Positions 36,287 through 45,098 of a stretch of DNA of 64,000 nt are shown in pieces; position 1 is the first letter of the stretch, and every line of letters starts with the position of its first letter. A program made the translations under genes and the position numbers. The notes under the pieces were generated by a model that worked only from the letters and a program-made list of their open reading frames with translations, was not told the origin of the DNA and ran no database searches. Source of the DNA: WLXB01 sp040221475. Its GTDB lineage: Bacteria; Pseudomonadota; Alphaproteobacteria; Rhodospirillales; Rhodospirillaceae. The stretch spans positions 806,001 to 870,000 of the forward strand of contig JAVKEJ010000053.1 of NCBI GenBank assembly GCA_040221475.1, given 5' to 3'.

Positions 36287-37216
36287 ATGAAGTTGACTCA
36301 ACGCGTCAAGAAAATACTGGCCGCATATGAGAGCGATAATCCTGGCACGAAGGCCAATCTGGCACGCATTTTGATGCAGGGCCGCTTAAGCGGCACGGGC
36401 AAGCTCGTCATTTTGCCTGTCGATCAAGGATTTGAGCACGGGCCAGCACGCAGCTTCGCTCCCAATCCGCAAGGATACAACCCGCACTACCACTGGCAAT
36501 TGGCTATTGATGCCGGATTATCTGCTTTTGCCGCCCCCCTCGGTATGATCGAAGCAGGGGCCTCAACCTTTGCCGGATCAGTGCCAACCATCCTCAAAAT
36601 GAACAGCGCCAACTCTTTAAATGGAGAGAATGAAGCCCCAACGCAGGCAATTACGGCCAGCGTTGGCGACGCGTTGCGGCTTGGCTGCTCTGCGATTGGA
36701 TACACAATCTACCCTGGCTCCCAGCAAGCGTATGGAATGATTGAAGATCTCAGGGAACTCACTGAAGAGGCCAAATCCGTTGGTCTTGCGGTTGTAGTGT
36801 GGTCTTACCCCCGCGGTGCCTATGTCTCAAAAGAAGGCGAAACGGCCTTAGATATTGTTGCTTATGCAGCACACATGGCTGCTCTGGCTGGTGCGCATAT
36901 TATTAAAGTTAAATTGCCCACAGATCACTTAGATCTACCCGCCGCAGAAAAAGTTTATAAAGAAGAAAAAATCGACGGCTCCACACTGTCAAAGCGCGTC
37001 GCGCATGTGGTTCAAAGCTGCTTCGAAGGTCGGCGCATTGTGGTGTTTTCTGGGGGCGGTAAAAAAGGTCTGGATGGCCTTTACGACGAAGCCCGTGCCA
37101 TTCGAGATGGTGGTGGCAATGGCTCTATTATTGGAAGAAATACATTCCAGCGCCCCAGAGACGACGCCATGGCTATGCTGGATACCTTGATCAACATCTA
37201 CAGAGGTAAAGACTAG
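36287..37216 (+). CDS. fbaB: Class I fructose-bisphosphate aldolase, DhnA type
   Basis: Cleaves fructose-1,6-bisphosphate by Schiff-base chemistry. The 309-residue protein begins MKLTQRVKKIL; an AGGGGA signal about ten bases before the ATG at 36287 decides this start over the ATG at 36266. Blocks LVILPVDQGFEHGP, YTIYPGS and the IIKVKLPTD strand with the Schiff-base lysine (about residue 207-209) are present, and the phosphate loop VVFSGGGKKG near the end. Divergent from the coiled-coil gene; thiE follows after 8 bp. Confidence 0.93.
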   Translation: MKLTQRVKKILAAYESDNPGTKANLARILMQGRLSGTGKLVILPVDQGFEHGPARSFAPNPQGYNPHYHWQLAIDAGLSAFAAPLGMIEAGASTFAGSVPTILKMNSANSLNGENEAPTQAITASVGDALRLGCSAIGYTIYPGSQQAYGMIEDLRELTEEAKSVGLAVVVWSYPRGAYVSKEGETALDIVAYAAHMAALAGAHIIKVKLPTDHLDLPAAEKVYKEEKIDGSTLSKRVAHVVQSCFEGRRIVVFSGGGKKGLDGLYDEARAIRDGGGNGSIIGRNTFQRPRDDAMAMLDTLINIYRGKD

Positions 37217-37224
37217 GCTCGGGA

Positions 37225-37848
37225 ATGGCTTGCCGTCTTTATCTGATCACACCGCCACAAATAGCGGATACAGCTGGTTTCATAGACCAACTGCCAGCTG
37301 TTTTTGGAGCGGGTGATGTCGCGTGCCTCCAACTGCGCTTAAAAGGCGTTGATGATGACATCATCCGGCGCACAGTGGAGGCGATGCTTCCTGTCTGTGA
37401 ACGGGCTGATGTGGCTTTAATATTAAATGACCGGCCAGATCTCGCGGCATCTACTGGATGCGACGGCGTCCATATTGGTCCTGAAGATATGTCCTATGGG
37501 GATGCTAGAAAACTGGTCGGTGCAGAAGCCTCAGTCGGCGTTTCATGTAAGACTTCAAGGCATTTGGCGATGACAGCAGCTGAGGCTGGCGCAGATTACG
37601 TCGCTTTTGGAGCTTTTTTCCCCTCAAACACCAAGCAAGACGTAGAAATAGCCCCAATTCAGTTGATTGAGGTCTGGTCAGAAACAACAAATGTACCATC
37701 TGTTGCAATTGGCGGTATTACAACTGAGAACTGCCAACCTTTAATCGAGGCTGGCGCCGATTTTCTTGCCGTCTCAGCTGGTGTTTGGGTCTATAAAGAT
37801 GGCCCGGAAAGTGCTGTGCGTTCATTTTCGGAGATAATGGCCCAATAA
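37225..37848 (+). CDS. thiE: Thiamine phosphate synthase
   Basis: Joins HMP-PP and THZ-P to thiamine phosphate. A TIM barrel of 207 residues starting CRLYLITPP, with LILNDRPDLAASTGCDGVHIG, GVSCKTSRHLAMTAAEAGADYVAFGAFFPS and VAIGGITTENCQPLIEAGADFLAV. It follows fba by 8 bp, so expression follows the aldolase promoter; there is no space for a TPP riboswitch. Confidence 0.93.
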   Translation: MACRLYLITPPQIADTAGFIDQLPAVFGAGDVACLQLRLKGVDDDIIRRTVEAMLPVCERADVALILNDRPDLAASTGCDGVHIGPEDMSYGDARKLVGAEASVGVSCKTSRHLAMTAAEAGADYVAFGAFFPSNTKQDVEIAPIQLIEVWSETTNVPSVAIGGITTENCQPLIEAGADFLAVSAGVWVYKDGPESAVRSFSEIMAQ

Positions 37849-37936
37849 TCAAAAAATGAGGTATTCTGGGCCTTCCCATTAGGGACTGATCCGCATAATG
37901 TGACCTCGACTTAGAACCTGAAATCAGGCAGATAAA

Positions 37937-38485
37937 ATGAAATACCGGATTGCACTTCTCATAACCTATCTCTTCCTTGGCGTTAGCCAAAGCTACGCGC
38001 AGGAAGCAAAAAACGTCGCGCCGCCCCCTCCTCCCGAGATTGCTGAGGAAGAAGAAGAAATTCCAGCCCAACCGGCCGCGCAAAAAAAGAAGAAACTGGA
38101 TCATTGCAGCCCTGTTTCTACTAAAACCTGTGATGGCCTTGAGGAAGTTGCCAATTTGGGCGAAGAAGCATGGAAAATTGGTGCTATGGGCGCAGCAATG
38201 TGCTCAAAGAGCGCCGCGATTGAAGCCACCAGAAAAAGCCGTAAAGACCGCATAGAATACGAAGAGCTTCTAGCCGATATCGCTGAAGACAACGAAACAG
38301 AATACACTCCCTGGGTTCCGGCTGAAACCAATTCTGAGTTTGCCACCAGAACCGCTGCTGAGTGCAGTTCGAACCATGGGTATTGGTGTGGTGAGATGCA
38401 ATTGGCGGCAGCCGAAATCACTGATCCCGCCCTTCAGGCGGAAGCTCTTGCCATGATCGAAACGGCCTGCGCACCACCAGAATAG
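37937..38485 (+). CDS. Secreted cysteine-containing hypothetical protein
   Basis: 182 residues with a signal peptide (MKYRIALLITYLFLGV, cleavage near SYAQ). The mature part has a short proline/glutamate/lysine segment and then five or more cysteines (CSPVSTKTC, MCSKSA, ECSSNHGYWCGEM, ETACAPPE), an even spread that suggests disulfides. No family is recognised. A strong terminator at 38510-38543 follows. Confidence 0.7.
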   Translation: MKYRIALLITYLFLGVSQSYAQEAKNVAPPPPPEIAEEEEEIPAQPAAQKKKKLDHCSPVSTKTCDGLEEVANLGEEAWKIGAMGAAMCSKSAAIEATRKSRKDRIEYEELLADIAEDNETEYTPWVPAETNSEFATRTAAECSSNHGYWCGEMQLAAAEITDPALQAEALAMIETACAPPE

Positions 38486-38509
38486 AAAATACATTCAACA
38501 CTATGATCT

Positions 38510-38543
38510 AAAACGGCAGGCACAGCCCTGCCGTTTTTATTTT
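38510..38543. terminator. Bidirectional rho-independent terminator
   Basis: The stem AAAACGGCAGG with CCTGCCGTTTT (11 bp) around CACAGC, followed by a T-rich tract TTTTATTTTT on the plus strand and by an A-rich arm that gives Us on the minus strand. It lies between the convergent secreted-protein gene and epmA and can serve both. Confidence 0.8.
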
Positions 38544-38556
38544 TAGGCATGACCTT

Positions 38557-39606
38557 TTAATCGCGGACCAGGTCAACCGCGGACCACATCACGTCTTTGA
38601 CCTGACCGGCACCAGTGAGAAGCATAGCCAGCCGGTCGATGCCAAGAGCCATACCTGCTGAAGGCGGAACACTCGCCAAAGCCATCAAAAAATCCTCATC
38701 AATTGGTAATTGCGTCCCGTATTGAGTCTCAAAAACGCTGCGGTCCCGCTCGAAGCGCTGGCGTTGGTCTTCAGCATCTGTCAATTCTGAAAACCCATTC
38801 GCTAATTCCACACCGCAAGCATAAGCTTCAACGCGCTCACAGATCCTTGGATCTTGCGGTTTATGACGCGCTAATGCCCCCACCGGCGCTGGGTAGTCAT
38901 ACAAAAAGATCGGCGGCCCCTTTTTTAAGGCTGGCTCAACTTTTTCCAGCATCACCCGATGAAAGATATTATCCCAAGAGTCAGTGTCCTCGCACCTCAC
39001 ACCTGATTGACGGGCTGCAGATAAAAAGGATCCCGTTTTTTCAGCACCATCACCTTCCACCTGAGCCAGCAAATCGATGCCTGCGTAAACAGAAAAAGCT
39101 TCTGCAATAGAGAGCTTTTTCCATGTTTTTTCGATGGAAACCGCTACACCTTGGTACTTAAACTGTTTTGCGCTTGAGGCATTGGCCGCCAATAAAGCCA
39201 AAGCCTGCACGTCTTCTATGAGACTCTCATAGCTCGCTCCTGCCCTGTACCATTCCAACATCGTGAACTCTGGATGGTGGAGAGGCCCATCCTCATGATC
39301 ACGAAATACATGGCAAATTTGAAAAATTCGCCGTTCGCCCGCAGCCAAGAGTTTTTTCATCGCAAATTCAGGTGATGTATGAAGAAAACGGTTCATATGT
39401 GGCGCAGTAAACGCCCCGGCGACAGACGCTTTTATCGGCCTAATATGGCGGTCTATGCCGGGGGAGACTTGCAGGATTGGCGTCTCAACCTCAAGAAATC
39501 CCTCGTCATCAAAGTAAGTCCGGATAGCCTTTAGAATTCGCGCACGGGCGTGCAAATTGCTCTTGCGCGCGGCGTAACGTGTCTTATCCCAGCTGGGTCT
39601 CGGCAT
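38557..39606 (-). CDS. epmA: EF-P--(R)-beta-lysine ligase
   Basis: A LysRS-like catalytic domain without the anticodon-binding part (349 residues). It adds lysine or beta-lysine to elongation factor P. Class II motifs are visible: VETPILQVSPG, RIFQICHVFRDHEDGPLHHPEFTMLEWYRA and the C-terminal GMALGIDRLAMLL. It is divergent from efp, its substrate. No epmB (lysine 2,3-aminomutase) is in the window. Confidence 0.95.
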   Translation of the reverse strand: MPRPSWDKTRYAARKSNLHARARILKAIRTYFDDEGFLEVETPILQVSPGIDRHIRPIKASVAGAFTAPHMNRFLHTSPEFAMKKLLAAGERRIFQICHVFRDHEDGPLHHPEFTMLEWYRAGASYESLIEDVQALALLAANASSAKQFKYQGVAVSIEKTWKKLSIAEAFSVYAGIDLLAQVEGDGAEKTGSFLSAARQSGVRCEDTDSWDNIFHRVMLEKVEPALKKGPPIFLYDYPAPVGALARHKPQDPRICERVEAYACGVELANGFSELTDAEDQRQRFERDRSVFETQYGTQLPIDEDFLMALASVPPSAGMALGIDRLAMLLTGAGQVKDVMWSAVDLVRD

Positions 39607-39736
39607 ACTAATGACTCACATGTCTCATGGCTTTGAAGGCCGAGCCCGTTGCACGGCTAAAGGCAAACTGATAAAAGCCCGCCTCACGGTCGGACTTTCG
39701 ACCGACATTCTTCACACTTCCAGCGGCGATGACAGC

Positions 39737-40303
39737 ATGAAAATTCAAGCCAATACAATGCGCCCGGGGATGGTCATTGAACACCAAGACAAACAATGGA
39801 CGATCCTCAAGATTGAACTTCTGCAACCGGGCAAGGGTGGTGCATTTATACAAGTCGAAATGCGTGATATTGCGTCGGGTAATAAATCTAATGACCGATG
39901 GAGAACCCAGGATTCTGTTGAAAAACTAGAGGTCCGCGAAATTGATAGCCAGTATCTTTTCAAAGATGGCGATCAATACACCTTCATGGATACTGAGACC
40001 TTTGAACAGTTTGTATTAACTGCTGATGATATCGGTGATGCGGCACCCTATTTGCAGGACGGCATGGCTGTTATGGCAGATACCATTGAAGGTAAGCCGG
40101 TCAGCATTAAAGTCCCACAAAACGTAACCCTTGAAGTTGTAGAAGCTGATGCCGTTGTCAAAGGGCAAACAGCGACATCCTCATATAAGCCCGGTATTCT
40201 TGAAAACGGCGTCAAAGTGATGATTCCGCCTTTCGTGGAAGCCGGAACGCGCATCGTCGTAAATACCATTGACGGCACTTACGTCGAACGCGCCAAAGAC
40301 TGA
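39737..40303 (+). CDS. efp: Elongation factor P
   Basis: 188 residues from the ATG at 39737 (MKIQANTMRPGMVIEHQ); the upstream in-frame extension has no family match. EF-P helps ribosomes through polyproline. The lysylated residue is K33 in LLQPGKGGAF, in agreement with the epmA gene opposite. The window encodes several polyproline proteins (TolA, CpoB, the protein at 41242) that would need EF-P. Confidence 0.97.
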   Translation: MKIQANTMRPGMVIEHQDKQWTILKIELLQPGKGGAFIQVEMRDIASGNKSNDRWRTQDSVEKLEVREIDSQYLFKDGDQYTFMDTETFEQFVLTADDIGDAAPYLQDGMAVMADTIEGKPVSIKVPQNVTLEVVEADAVVKGQTATSSYKPGILENGVKVMIPPFVEAGTRIVVNTIDGTYVERAKD

Positions 40304-40314
40304 GGCCATAAATA

Positions 40315-41130
40315 GTGGCAGTCCGGACCCCAATTTTGAATGTTATGGTTGGCGCTGCTGAAAAAGCATCGCGCATGATCAAACGAGACTTCGGTGAGGT
40401 CGAGAACCTGCAGGTGTCGCGTAAGGGCACCAGTGATTTTGTATCAGCGGCTGACACGAGAACCGAAAAAACGCTTCAATATGAGCTTTCTAAAGCACGG
40501 CCTGGATTTGGCTTCATTATGGAAGAATCTGGTGAGGTTAAGGGTGAAGACCCCAACCGCACATGGATCATTGATCCTATTGATGGAACAACCAACTTCA
40601 TCCATGGCATTCCACACTTCGCAATTTCGATTGCTTTGATGGAACACGGCGAATTGGTCGCTGGCTTGGTTTACAACCCCATTTTCGAAGAACTATTCGT
40701 CGCCGAGAAAGGTCAAGGCGCGACCTGCAATAACCGCAGACTTCGTGTCGCATCGCGGGAAAACTTGTCGGACTGCGTCCTTGCGACAGGTATTCCGCAT
40801 TTGGGGCGTGGCGATCATGCCAAATACATGCCCCAGTTGACGGCCGCGATGGCTGCAACGGCTGGAATCAGGCGTTTTGGGTCCGCTTCTCTTGATCTGG
40901 CTTATGTCGCAGCCGGACGAGTCGACGGCTTTTGGGAAACAGGCCTTCAGACTTGGGATGTCGCAGCCGGTATTCTTCTGGTGCGTGAAGCTGGCGGATT
41001 TATTACCGAAATCGACGGCAAAGGCGACGGTTTAAGCGGAGAGTCCGTATTAGCGACAAATCCGCGTCTGCATCGCCCGCTCAGCCATCTTTTGACGGGC
41101 AAAAAGACGGAACGGCTGCGCGCCCGTTAG
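40315..41130 (+). CDS. suhB: Inositol monophosphatase family protein SuhB
   Basis: Mg-dependent phosphatase of 271 residues. The signature IIDPIDGTTNFIHGIPHF (DPIDGTTN at 87-94), EESGE at 70-74 and the second metal motif LQTWDVAAGILLVREAGG are complete. It dephosphorylates inositol phosphates or related sugars; SuhB also acts in rRNA antitermination in E. coli. GTG start, 11 bp after efp. Confidence 0.94.
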   Translation: MAVRTPILNVMVGAAEKASRMIKRDFGEVENLQVSRKGTSDFVSAADTRTEKTLQYELSKARPGFGFIMEESGEVKGEDPNRTWIIDPIDGTTNFIHGIPHFAISIALMEHGELVAGLVYNPIFEELFVAEKGQGATCNNRRLRVASRENLSDCVLATGIPHLGRGDHAKYMPQLTAAMAATAGIRRFGSASLDLAYVAAGRVDGFWETGLQTWDVAAGILLVREAGGFITEIDGKGDGLSGESVLATNPRLHRPLSHLLTGKKTERLRAR

Positions 41131-41241
41131 TTTGCGAGACTTTCATGTCAGGCGTTGTCGGTTAGGCCACCCTTGGGGTAGGGTTCTGACCTCACGGGGT
41201 AACCTGTGCAGTAAACACGGAATCTAAGTTAGGATTGAGAT

Positions 41242-42159
41242 ATGGCTAAGGGGCGTTGCGGACAAAGCATCCGCGCTCAGGTGTTAAACACAGCGCTGAC
41301 CTGCGCAATTTTCGGCGCTGTATTAGGCTTGGACCAAAACGTGCACGCTCAAAATTCTGAAGGTGTTGCCGTTAATCTTGATGTACTTGATGACCTAGAT
41401 TCACGAGCACTCGCGCCTCGCCTCTTAATGCCAACTGCGCCACTGACATCGGGCCGCATAGTGCTAAGGCCGCCGCCTGGGGTTAGCGCCATCACACCAG
41501 GACAGTCTCGCGTGGTTTTGCGCCCCCCCCCGGGTGTACCAAATCGTGCCGCAGCAACACCCAGCATAACGGTGCCTAAACCGGCCCCTCCGGCAGCATC
41601 TCCGCCAACCTCTGTAACTTCAGTTACCCCATCTCCATCGGTCACTCAGCCTGCGCCAGCCCCCGCGGCAACGACTGCTCCAACTCCTCCAGCTCCACTC
41701 GCCGCTGAGATGTCCGATCCTGCGCCAAAATTATCAGCATCAGGTGTACCCGTAACAATGGGGCCTGCCGTTGAGTCCATGCCAGACCCGGCACCAGAAC
41801 CGATTATTCAGCCGGAAGCAGACCAGGTGGCATCGCTTCCGCCCGAGATGACCGACGCGCCAATCACGATAGCTTTTAGCCCAGAAGAAAAAGACTTACC
41901 GCTCTCTGCCGCCGCTAGCTTGGCATCCGTCACTGAGCGCATGAATTCTGACAGTAATCTGCGTGTGCAATTGCTAGGATACGCGAGCAGTTCCGATGGC
42001 TCGCCCAGTAGTGTCCGCAGAATGTCATTGAGCCGGGCGCTATCCGTCCGTGAGTTTCTCATGGACGCTGGCATTCAAAGCACCCGGATTGAAGTGAGAG
42101 CACTTGGCGACCAAATTGAGAGCGGTGAACCAAACCGTGTCGATGTGGTCTTAGAGTAG
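41242..42159 (+). CDS. Secreted proline-rich protein with C-terminal OmpA-like domain
   Basis: 305 residues. A signal peptide ends near NVHAQ. Two copies of a RIVLRPPPGV-like unit (about 71-80 and 90-99) are followed by an alanine/proline/threonine-rich linker (about 105-200) and a C-terminal domain resembling a short OmpA fold (ITIAFSPEEKDLP, VQLLGYASSSDGSPSSVRRMSLSRALSVREFLMDAGI, VDVVLE). A run of nine Cs at 41523-41531 encodes part of the second repeat. The next two genes encode a MotA/TolQ-like and an OmpA-like membrane protein, suggesting one envelope complex. AGGA precedes the ATG. Confidence 0.75.
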   Translation: MAKGRCGQSIRAQVLNTALTCAIFGAVLGLDQNVHAQNSEGVAVNLDVLDDLDSRALAPRLLMPTAPLTSGRIVLRPPPGVSAITPGQSRVVLRPPPGVPNRAAATPSITVPKPAPPAASPPTSVTSVTPSPSVTQPAPAPAATTAPTPPAPLAAEMSDPAPKLSASGVPVTMGPAVESMPDPAPEPIIQPEADQVASLPPEMTDAPITIAFSPEEKDLPLSAAASLASVTERMNSDSNLRVQLLGYASSSDGSPSSVRRMSLSRALSVREFLMDAGIQSTRIEVRALGDQIESGEPNRVDVVLE

Positions 42160-42198
42160 CTTGAGAGACAATTTAGAAAGTATTTCAGCGGATCCAGC

Positions 42199-43407
42199 AT
42201 GACAGACACGACACGTTTTCTTACACGCATGATCCTTTTTTTAGTCGCAGGCGGCGTCGCAGGTGCGTTCCTATACGGAACGCTGATCGATGCGTTCCTC
42301 GCAAATCCGCTATTGAACGGTCTCATTCTCGGGGTCCTTCTCATCGGCATCATGCTAAATGTCCGACAAGTCGTGATGCTGAAGCCCGAAATTGAGTGGC
42401 TTGAATCGTTTCAAGGCCGCGCGGAAAAGAGGCTAAGCGCGCAAACCTCAAATGATGATGAGCCTCAATCCCTCTCCAGCACTGGACCTAGGCTTCTGTC
42501 GCCTATGGCACGCATGTTGTCAGAAAGTAACAGCCGCGGCGGTAAATTCTCCCTCAGCGCCCAAGCCATGCGGACTCTCTTGGACGGGATCGCCTCCCGC
42601 CTTGAGGAATCTCGAGACCTCGCCCGCTACTTTATCGGACTGTCCATCTTCTTAGGCCTTCTGGGGACGTTCTGGGGGCTTCTTGGCACGGTCGCCTCTG
42701 TGGGCGACGTTATCCGCAATCTGTCAATCACCGGCGACGACATCTCTCTCGTTTTCAATGATCTTAAGGCGGGCCTTGAAGCACCTTTAGGAGGGATGGG
42801 AACGGCATTTTCATCTTCTCTCTTTGGCCTGGCGGGTTCCCTTGTTCTGGGGTTCTTAGACCTCCAAGCGGGACAAGCACAAAACGCTTTCTACAATGAC
42901 CTAGAAGAATGGCTGTCTGGCATGACACGGCTCTCTTCTGGCACCAGTGTTGGCGACGGTGAGCAAGGTGTCTCGGCTTACACGGAGGCCCTCCTAGAAC
43001 AAACGGCCGAGAGCCTGGATGAGCTTCAGCGCATATTAGGGCGCAGTGAAGAAAGCCGAATTGCGGCGAACGAACACTTTGCGACCATGAATGAGAAGCT
43101 TTCCTTGCTGACAGAACAGATGAAGGCAGAGCAGCAAGTCCTTCTAAAAGTTGCCGGAAATCAAAAAGACCTGGCACCCCTTTTGGAAAAGATCGGATCA
43201 CTCGGTGACATCTTTAACCAACCTCAAAATGCCGGGTTTGACCAAGATACCAAGACCCATATCCGCAATATGGATCACGCGCTTGGGCGCTTGGTGACCG
43301 AGTTGATGTCCGGCAGAGATCAGATGGTGAAAGACATCCGATCTGAAATCAAACTCCTTTCCAAGACTGTGGCAGCTTCAAGTGGCCGCTCAGAGAACAA
43401 CGACTAA
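42199..43407 (+). CDS. MotA/TolQ/ExbB-like proton channel protein
   Basis: 402 residues. Four membrane segments: two near the N-terminus (about 10-30 and 38-58) and two in the middle (about 143-168 and 200-220) with LGLLGTFWGLLGTVASVGD and GGMGTAFSSSLFGLAGSLVLG, the TolQ/MotA-type channel helices. A long cytosolic coiled coil follows (about 270-400). It pairs with the next gene, whose product has a MotB/TolR-like aspartate helix; together they would form an ion-driven stator-like complex. Not a flagellar gene by context. Confidence 0.85.
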   Translation: MTDTTRFLTRMILFLVAGGVAGAFLYGTLIDAFLANPLLNGLILGVLLIGIMLNVRQVVMLKPEIEWLESFQGRAEKRLSAQTSNDDEPQSLSSTGPRLLSPMARMLSESNSRGGKFSLSAQAMRTLLDGIASRLEESRDLARYFIGLSIFLGLLGTFWGLLGTVASVGDVIRNLSITGDDISLVFNDLKAGLEAPLGGMGTAFSSSLFGLAGSLVLGFLDLQAGQAQNAFYNDLEEWLSGMTRLSSGTSVGDGEQGVSAYTEALLEQTAESLDELQRILGRSEESRIAANEHFATMNEKLSLLTEQMKAEQQVLLKVAGNQKDLAPLLEKIGSLGDIFNQPQNAGFDQDTKTHIRNMDHALGRLVTELMSGRDQMVKDIRSEIKLLSKTVAASSGRSENND

Positions 43408-43426
43408 GCCGGTTTAAGCAGCAGTC

Positions 43427-44650
43427 ATGGCCTCTCCCGCCCGCCGCACCCGCAGAACCACAGACATATGGCCTGGCTTCGTTGACGCCTTAGCGACCCT
43501 TTTGATCATCATCATTTTTATTCTGATGGTATTTGTACTCGGACAGTTCTTTCTCGGTCAGGCCCTCTCTGGACGAGACGAAGCTCTGGACAGACTGACC
43601 CTGCAGATGAATGAGATTGGCGAAATGCTCGCGCTTGAGCGTCAGGAGAATCAGGAGTTACGTCTGAATGTTTCCCAACTTTCAGATCAATTACAAACTG
43701 CTAATGCTGAACTGGACGGCATGGCAGCCCTGCGTATGGAAAACCTGGAGCTTTCCGGGCAAATCGCTGTCTTAACATCAGACGCAGAGACAGCCGCTGC
43801 ACAGCGGGAACGCATGCAAGTCGCGTTAGACGCCGCAGCTGAAGCCGCAGCAGCAGATCAGGCGCTTCTCTCGAAGCAACGCCAGGAAGCGGCCCTTTTG
43901 CAACAGAGCATTCGGGCGCTTGAAGCCCTGCGGGCGGAGTTAGAAAGCGAAATCGAACGGCTTGGCGACAGCGTCGTTGAGCGTGAACGGCAAGTTGCCG
44001 ATGAGCGCAAGCTGACCATAGAAGCACGCGCTCAAGCCGCGCTTATGACCCAGCAGTTGGAAGCTTTGCGAGAAGAACTCGGCCGACTTGTTGCAATCCT
44101 TGATGCCTCCGATGCGTTATCAGCCGAACAAAAAGCGCAGATCTCTGATCTCGGACGCCGAATGAACCGGGCTTTGGCAGGAAAAGTCCAAGAGTTACAG
44201 CAGTATCGTTCAGAGTTTTTCGGCCGTTTGCGAGACATATTGGGCACCCGCCCCGGCATCAGAGTGGTTGGCGACCGGTTTGTATTCCAATCCGAAGTGC
44301 TTTTTTCCAGCGGCTCTGCTGACTTGGGCATCGAAGGTCAACGCCAGTTGGATCAATTGGCCAAGACCCTCATAGACATCTCACGGGATATTCCGGAAGA
44401 AGTTGACTGGATCATGCGTGTTGACGGCCATACGGATGATGTGCCGATCAGCACAGCTGAATTCCGCTCAAACTGGGAATTATCCAGCGCAAGAGCGCTC
44501 TCTGTTGTCAGATACTTAGTGACCCAAGGGATCCCTCCGGAACGGCTCGCTGCGGCGGGATTTGGCGAGTATCAGCCGATCGACCCTGGCCAGACGCCCG
44601 ATGCGCGCAGCCGAAACCGGCGTATTGAGCTCAAAATCGACCAAAGATAA
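43427..44650 (+). CDS. MotB-like peptidoglycan-binding OmpA-family protein
   Basis: 407 residues. A single N-terminal helix (about 18-43) has the proton-coupling aspartate D20 in FVDALATLLIII, as in MotB and TolR. A long periplasmic coiled coil rich in glutamate and alanine (about 50-250) leads to an OmpA C-terminal domain with VLFSSGSADLG, VDGHTDDVPIS and the terminal RSRNRRIELKID. It is the stator partner of the upstream channel protein. It begins 19 bp after that gene. Confidence 0.87.
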   Translation: MASPARRTRRTTDIWPGFVDALATLLIIIIFILMVFVLGQFFLGQALSGRDEALDRLTLQMNEIGEMLALERQENQELRLNVSQLSDQLQTANAELDGMAALRMENLELSGQIAVLTSDAETAAAQRERMQVALDAAAEAAAADQALLSKQRQEAALLQQSIRALEALRAELESEIERLGDSVVERERQVADERKLTIEARAQAALMTQQLEALREELGRLVAILDASDALSAEQKAQISDLGRRMNRALAGKVQELQQYRSEFFGRLRDILGTRPGIRVVGDRFVFQSEVLFSSGSADLGIEGQRQLDQLAKTLIDISRDIPEEVDWIMRVDGHTDDVPISTAEFRSNWELSSARALSVVRYLVTQGIPPERLAAAGFGEYQPIDPGQTPDARSRNRRIELKIDQR

Positions 44651-44749
44651 TTCAAAATCCAGCAGCTTAGTGCCGCTTTGGGTCGCCTTGGGCCTTGCGT
44701 CTACACTCTTGGTTCGGTATACCCCAGCGACTTTTTGGTGAGGAAAACC

Positions 44750-44974
44750 ATGAAAAAAAATATTCATCCTGATTATCACGAAATCACCGTGATCATGACC
44801 GACGGCACGGAATACGTCACCCGCAGCACGATGGGCAAAAAAGGCGATGTGATTCGCCTTGACGTTGACCCCAAGACCCACCCGGCTTGGACAGGGGTTC
44901 ACCGCCTGCTCGATTCCGGCGGTCAATTGGCAAAGTTTAATAAACGTTTCTCAAACTTTGGTTTGAAAAACTAA
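44750..44974 (+). CDS. rpmE: 50S ribosomal protein bL31
   Basis: 74 residues from the ATG at 44750 (MKKNIHPDYHEITVIMTDGTE), with TGAGGAAAACC upstream as ribosome binding site. It is the cysteine-free form that does not bind zinc, common in alphaproteobacteria. It is a single-gene unit: about 100 bp of upstream space and a strong terminator at 45003. Confidence 0.97.
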   Translation: MKKNIHPDYHEITVIMTDGTEYVTRSTMGKKGDVIRLDVDPKTHPAWTGVHRLLDSGGQLAKFNKRFSNFGLKN

Positions 44975-45002
44975 AACGCTGAAAAAAGCACAAGATATTG
45001 TA

Positions 45003-45030
45003 GCCGCCTTCTTCGGAAGGCGGCTTTTTT
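45003..45030 (+). terminator. Rho-independent terminator of rpmE
   Basis: GCCGCCTT and AAGGCGGC form an 8-bp stem around CTTCGG, followed by six Ts. A textbook intrinsic terminator 28 bases after the rpmE stop. Confidence 0.93.
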
Positions 45031-45098
45031 GTGTTGGGCGCGAACCTTTTCCGGTATCAATACGTTTAGTGTTTAACGTCAATAATCACTGAATAGAT

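Noticed and set aside
37225..37848. TPP riboswitch for thiE or thiD
   Set aside because: thiE lies 8 bp after fba and thiD 24 bp after glmM, leaving no room for the riboswitch.
42764..43201. 145-codon minus-strand frame inside the MotA/TolQ-like gene
   Set aside because: It is a shadow of the plus-strand gene, which has family motifs and good spacing to its neighbours.
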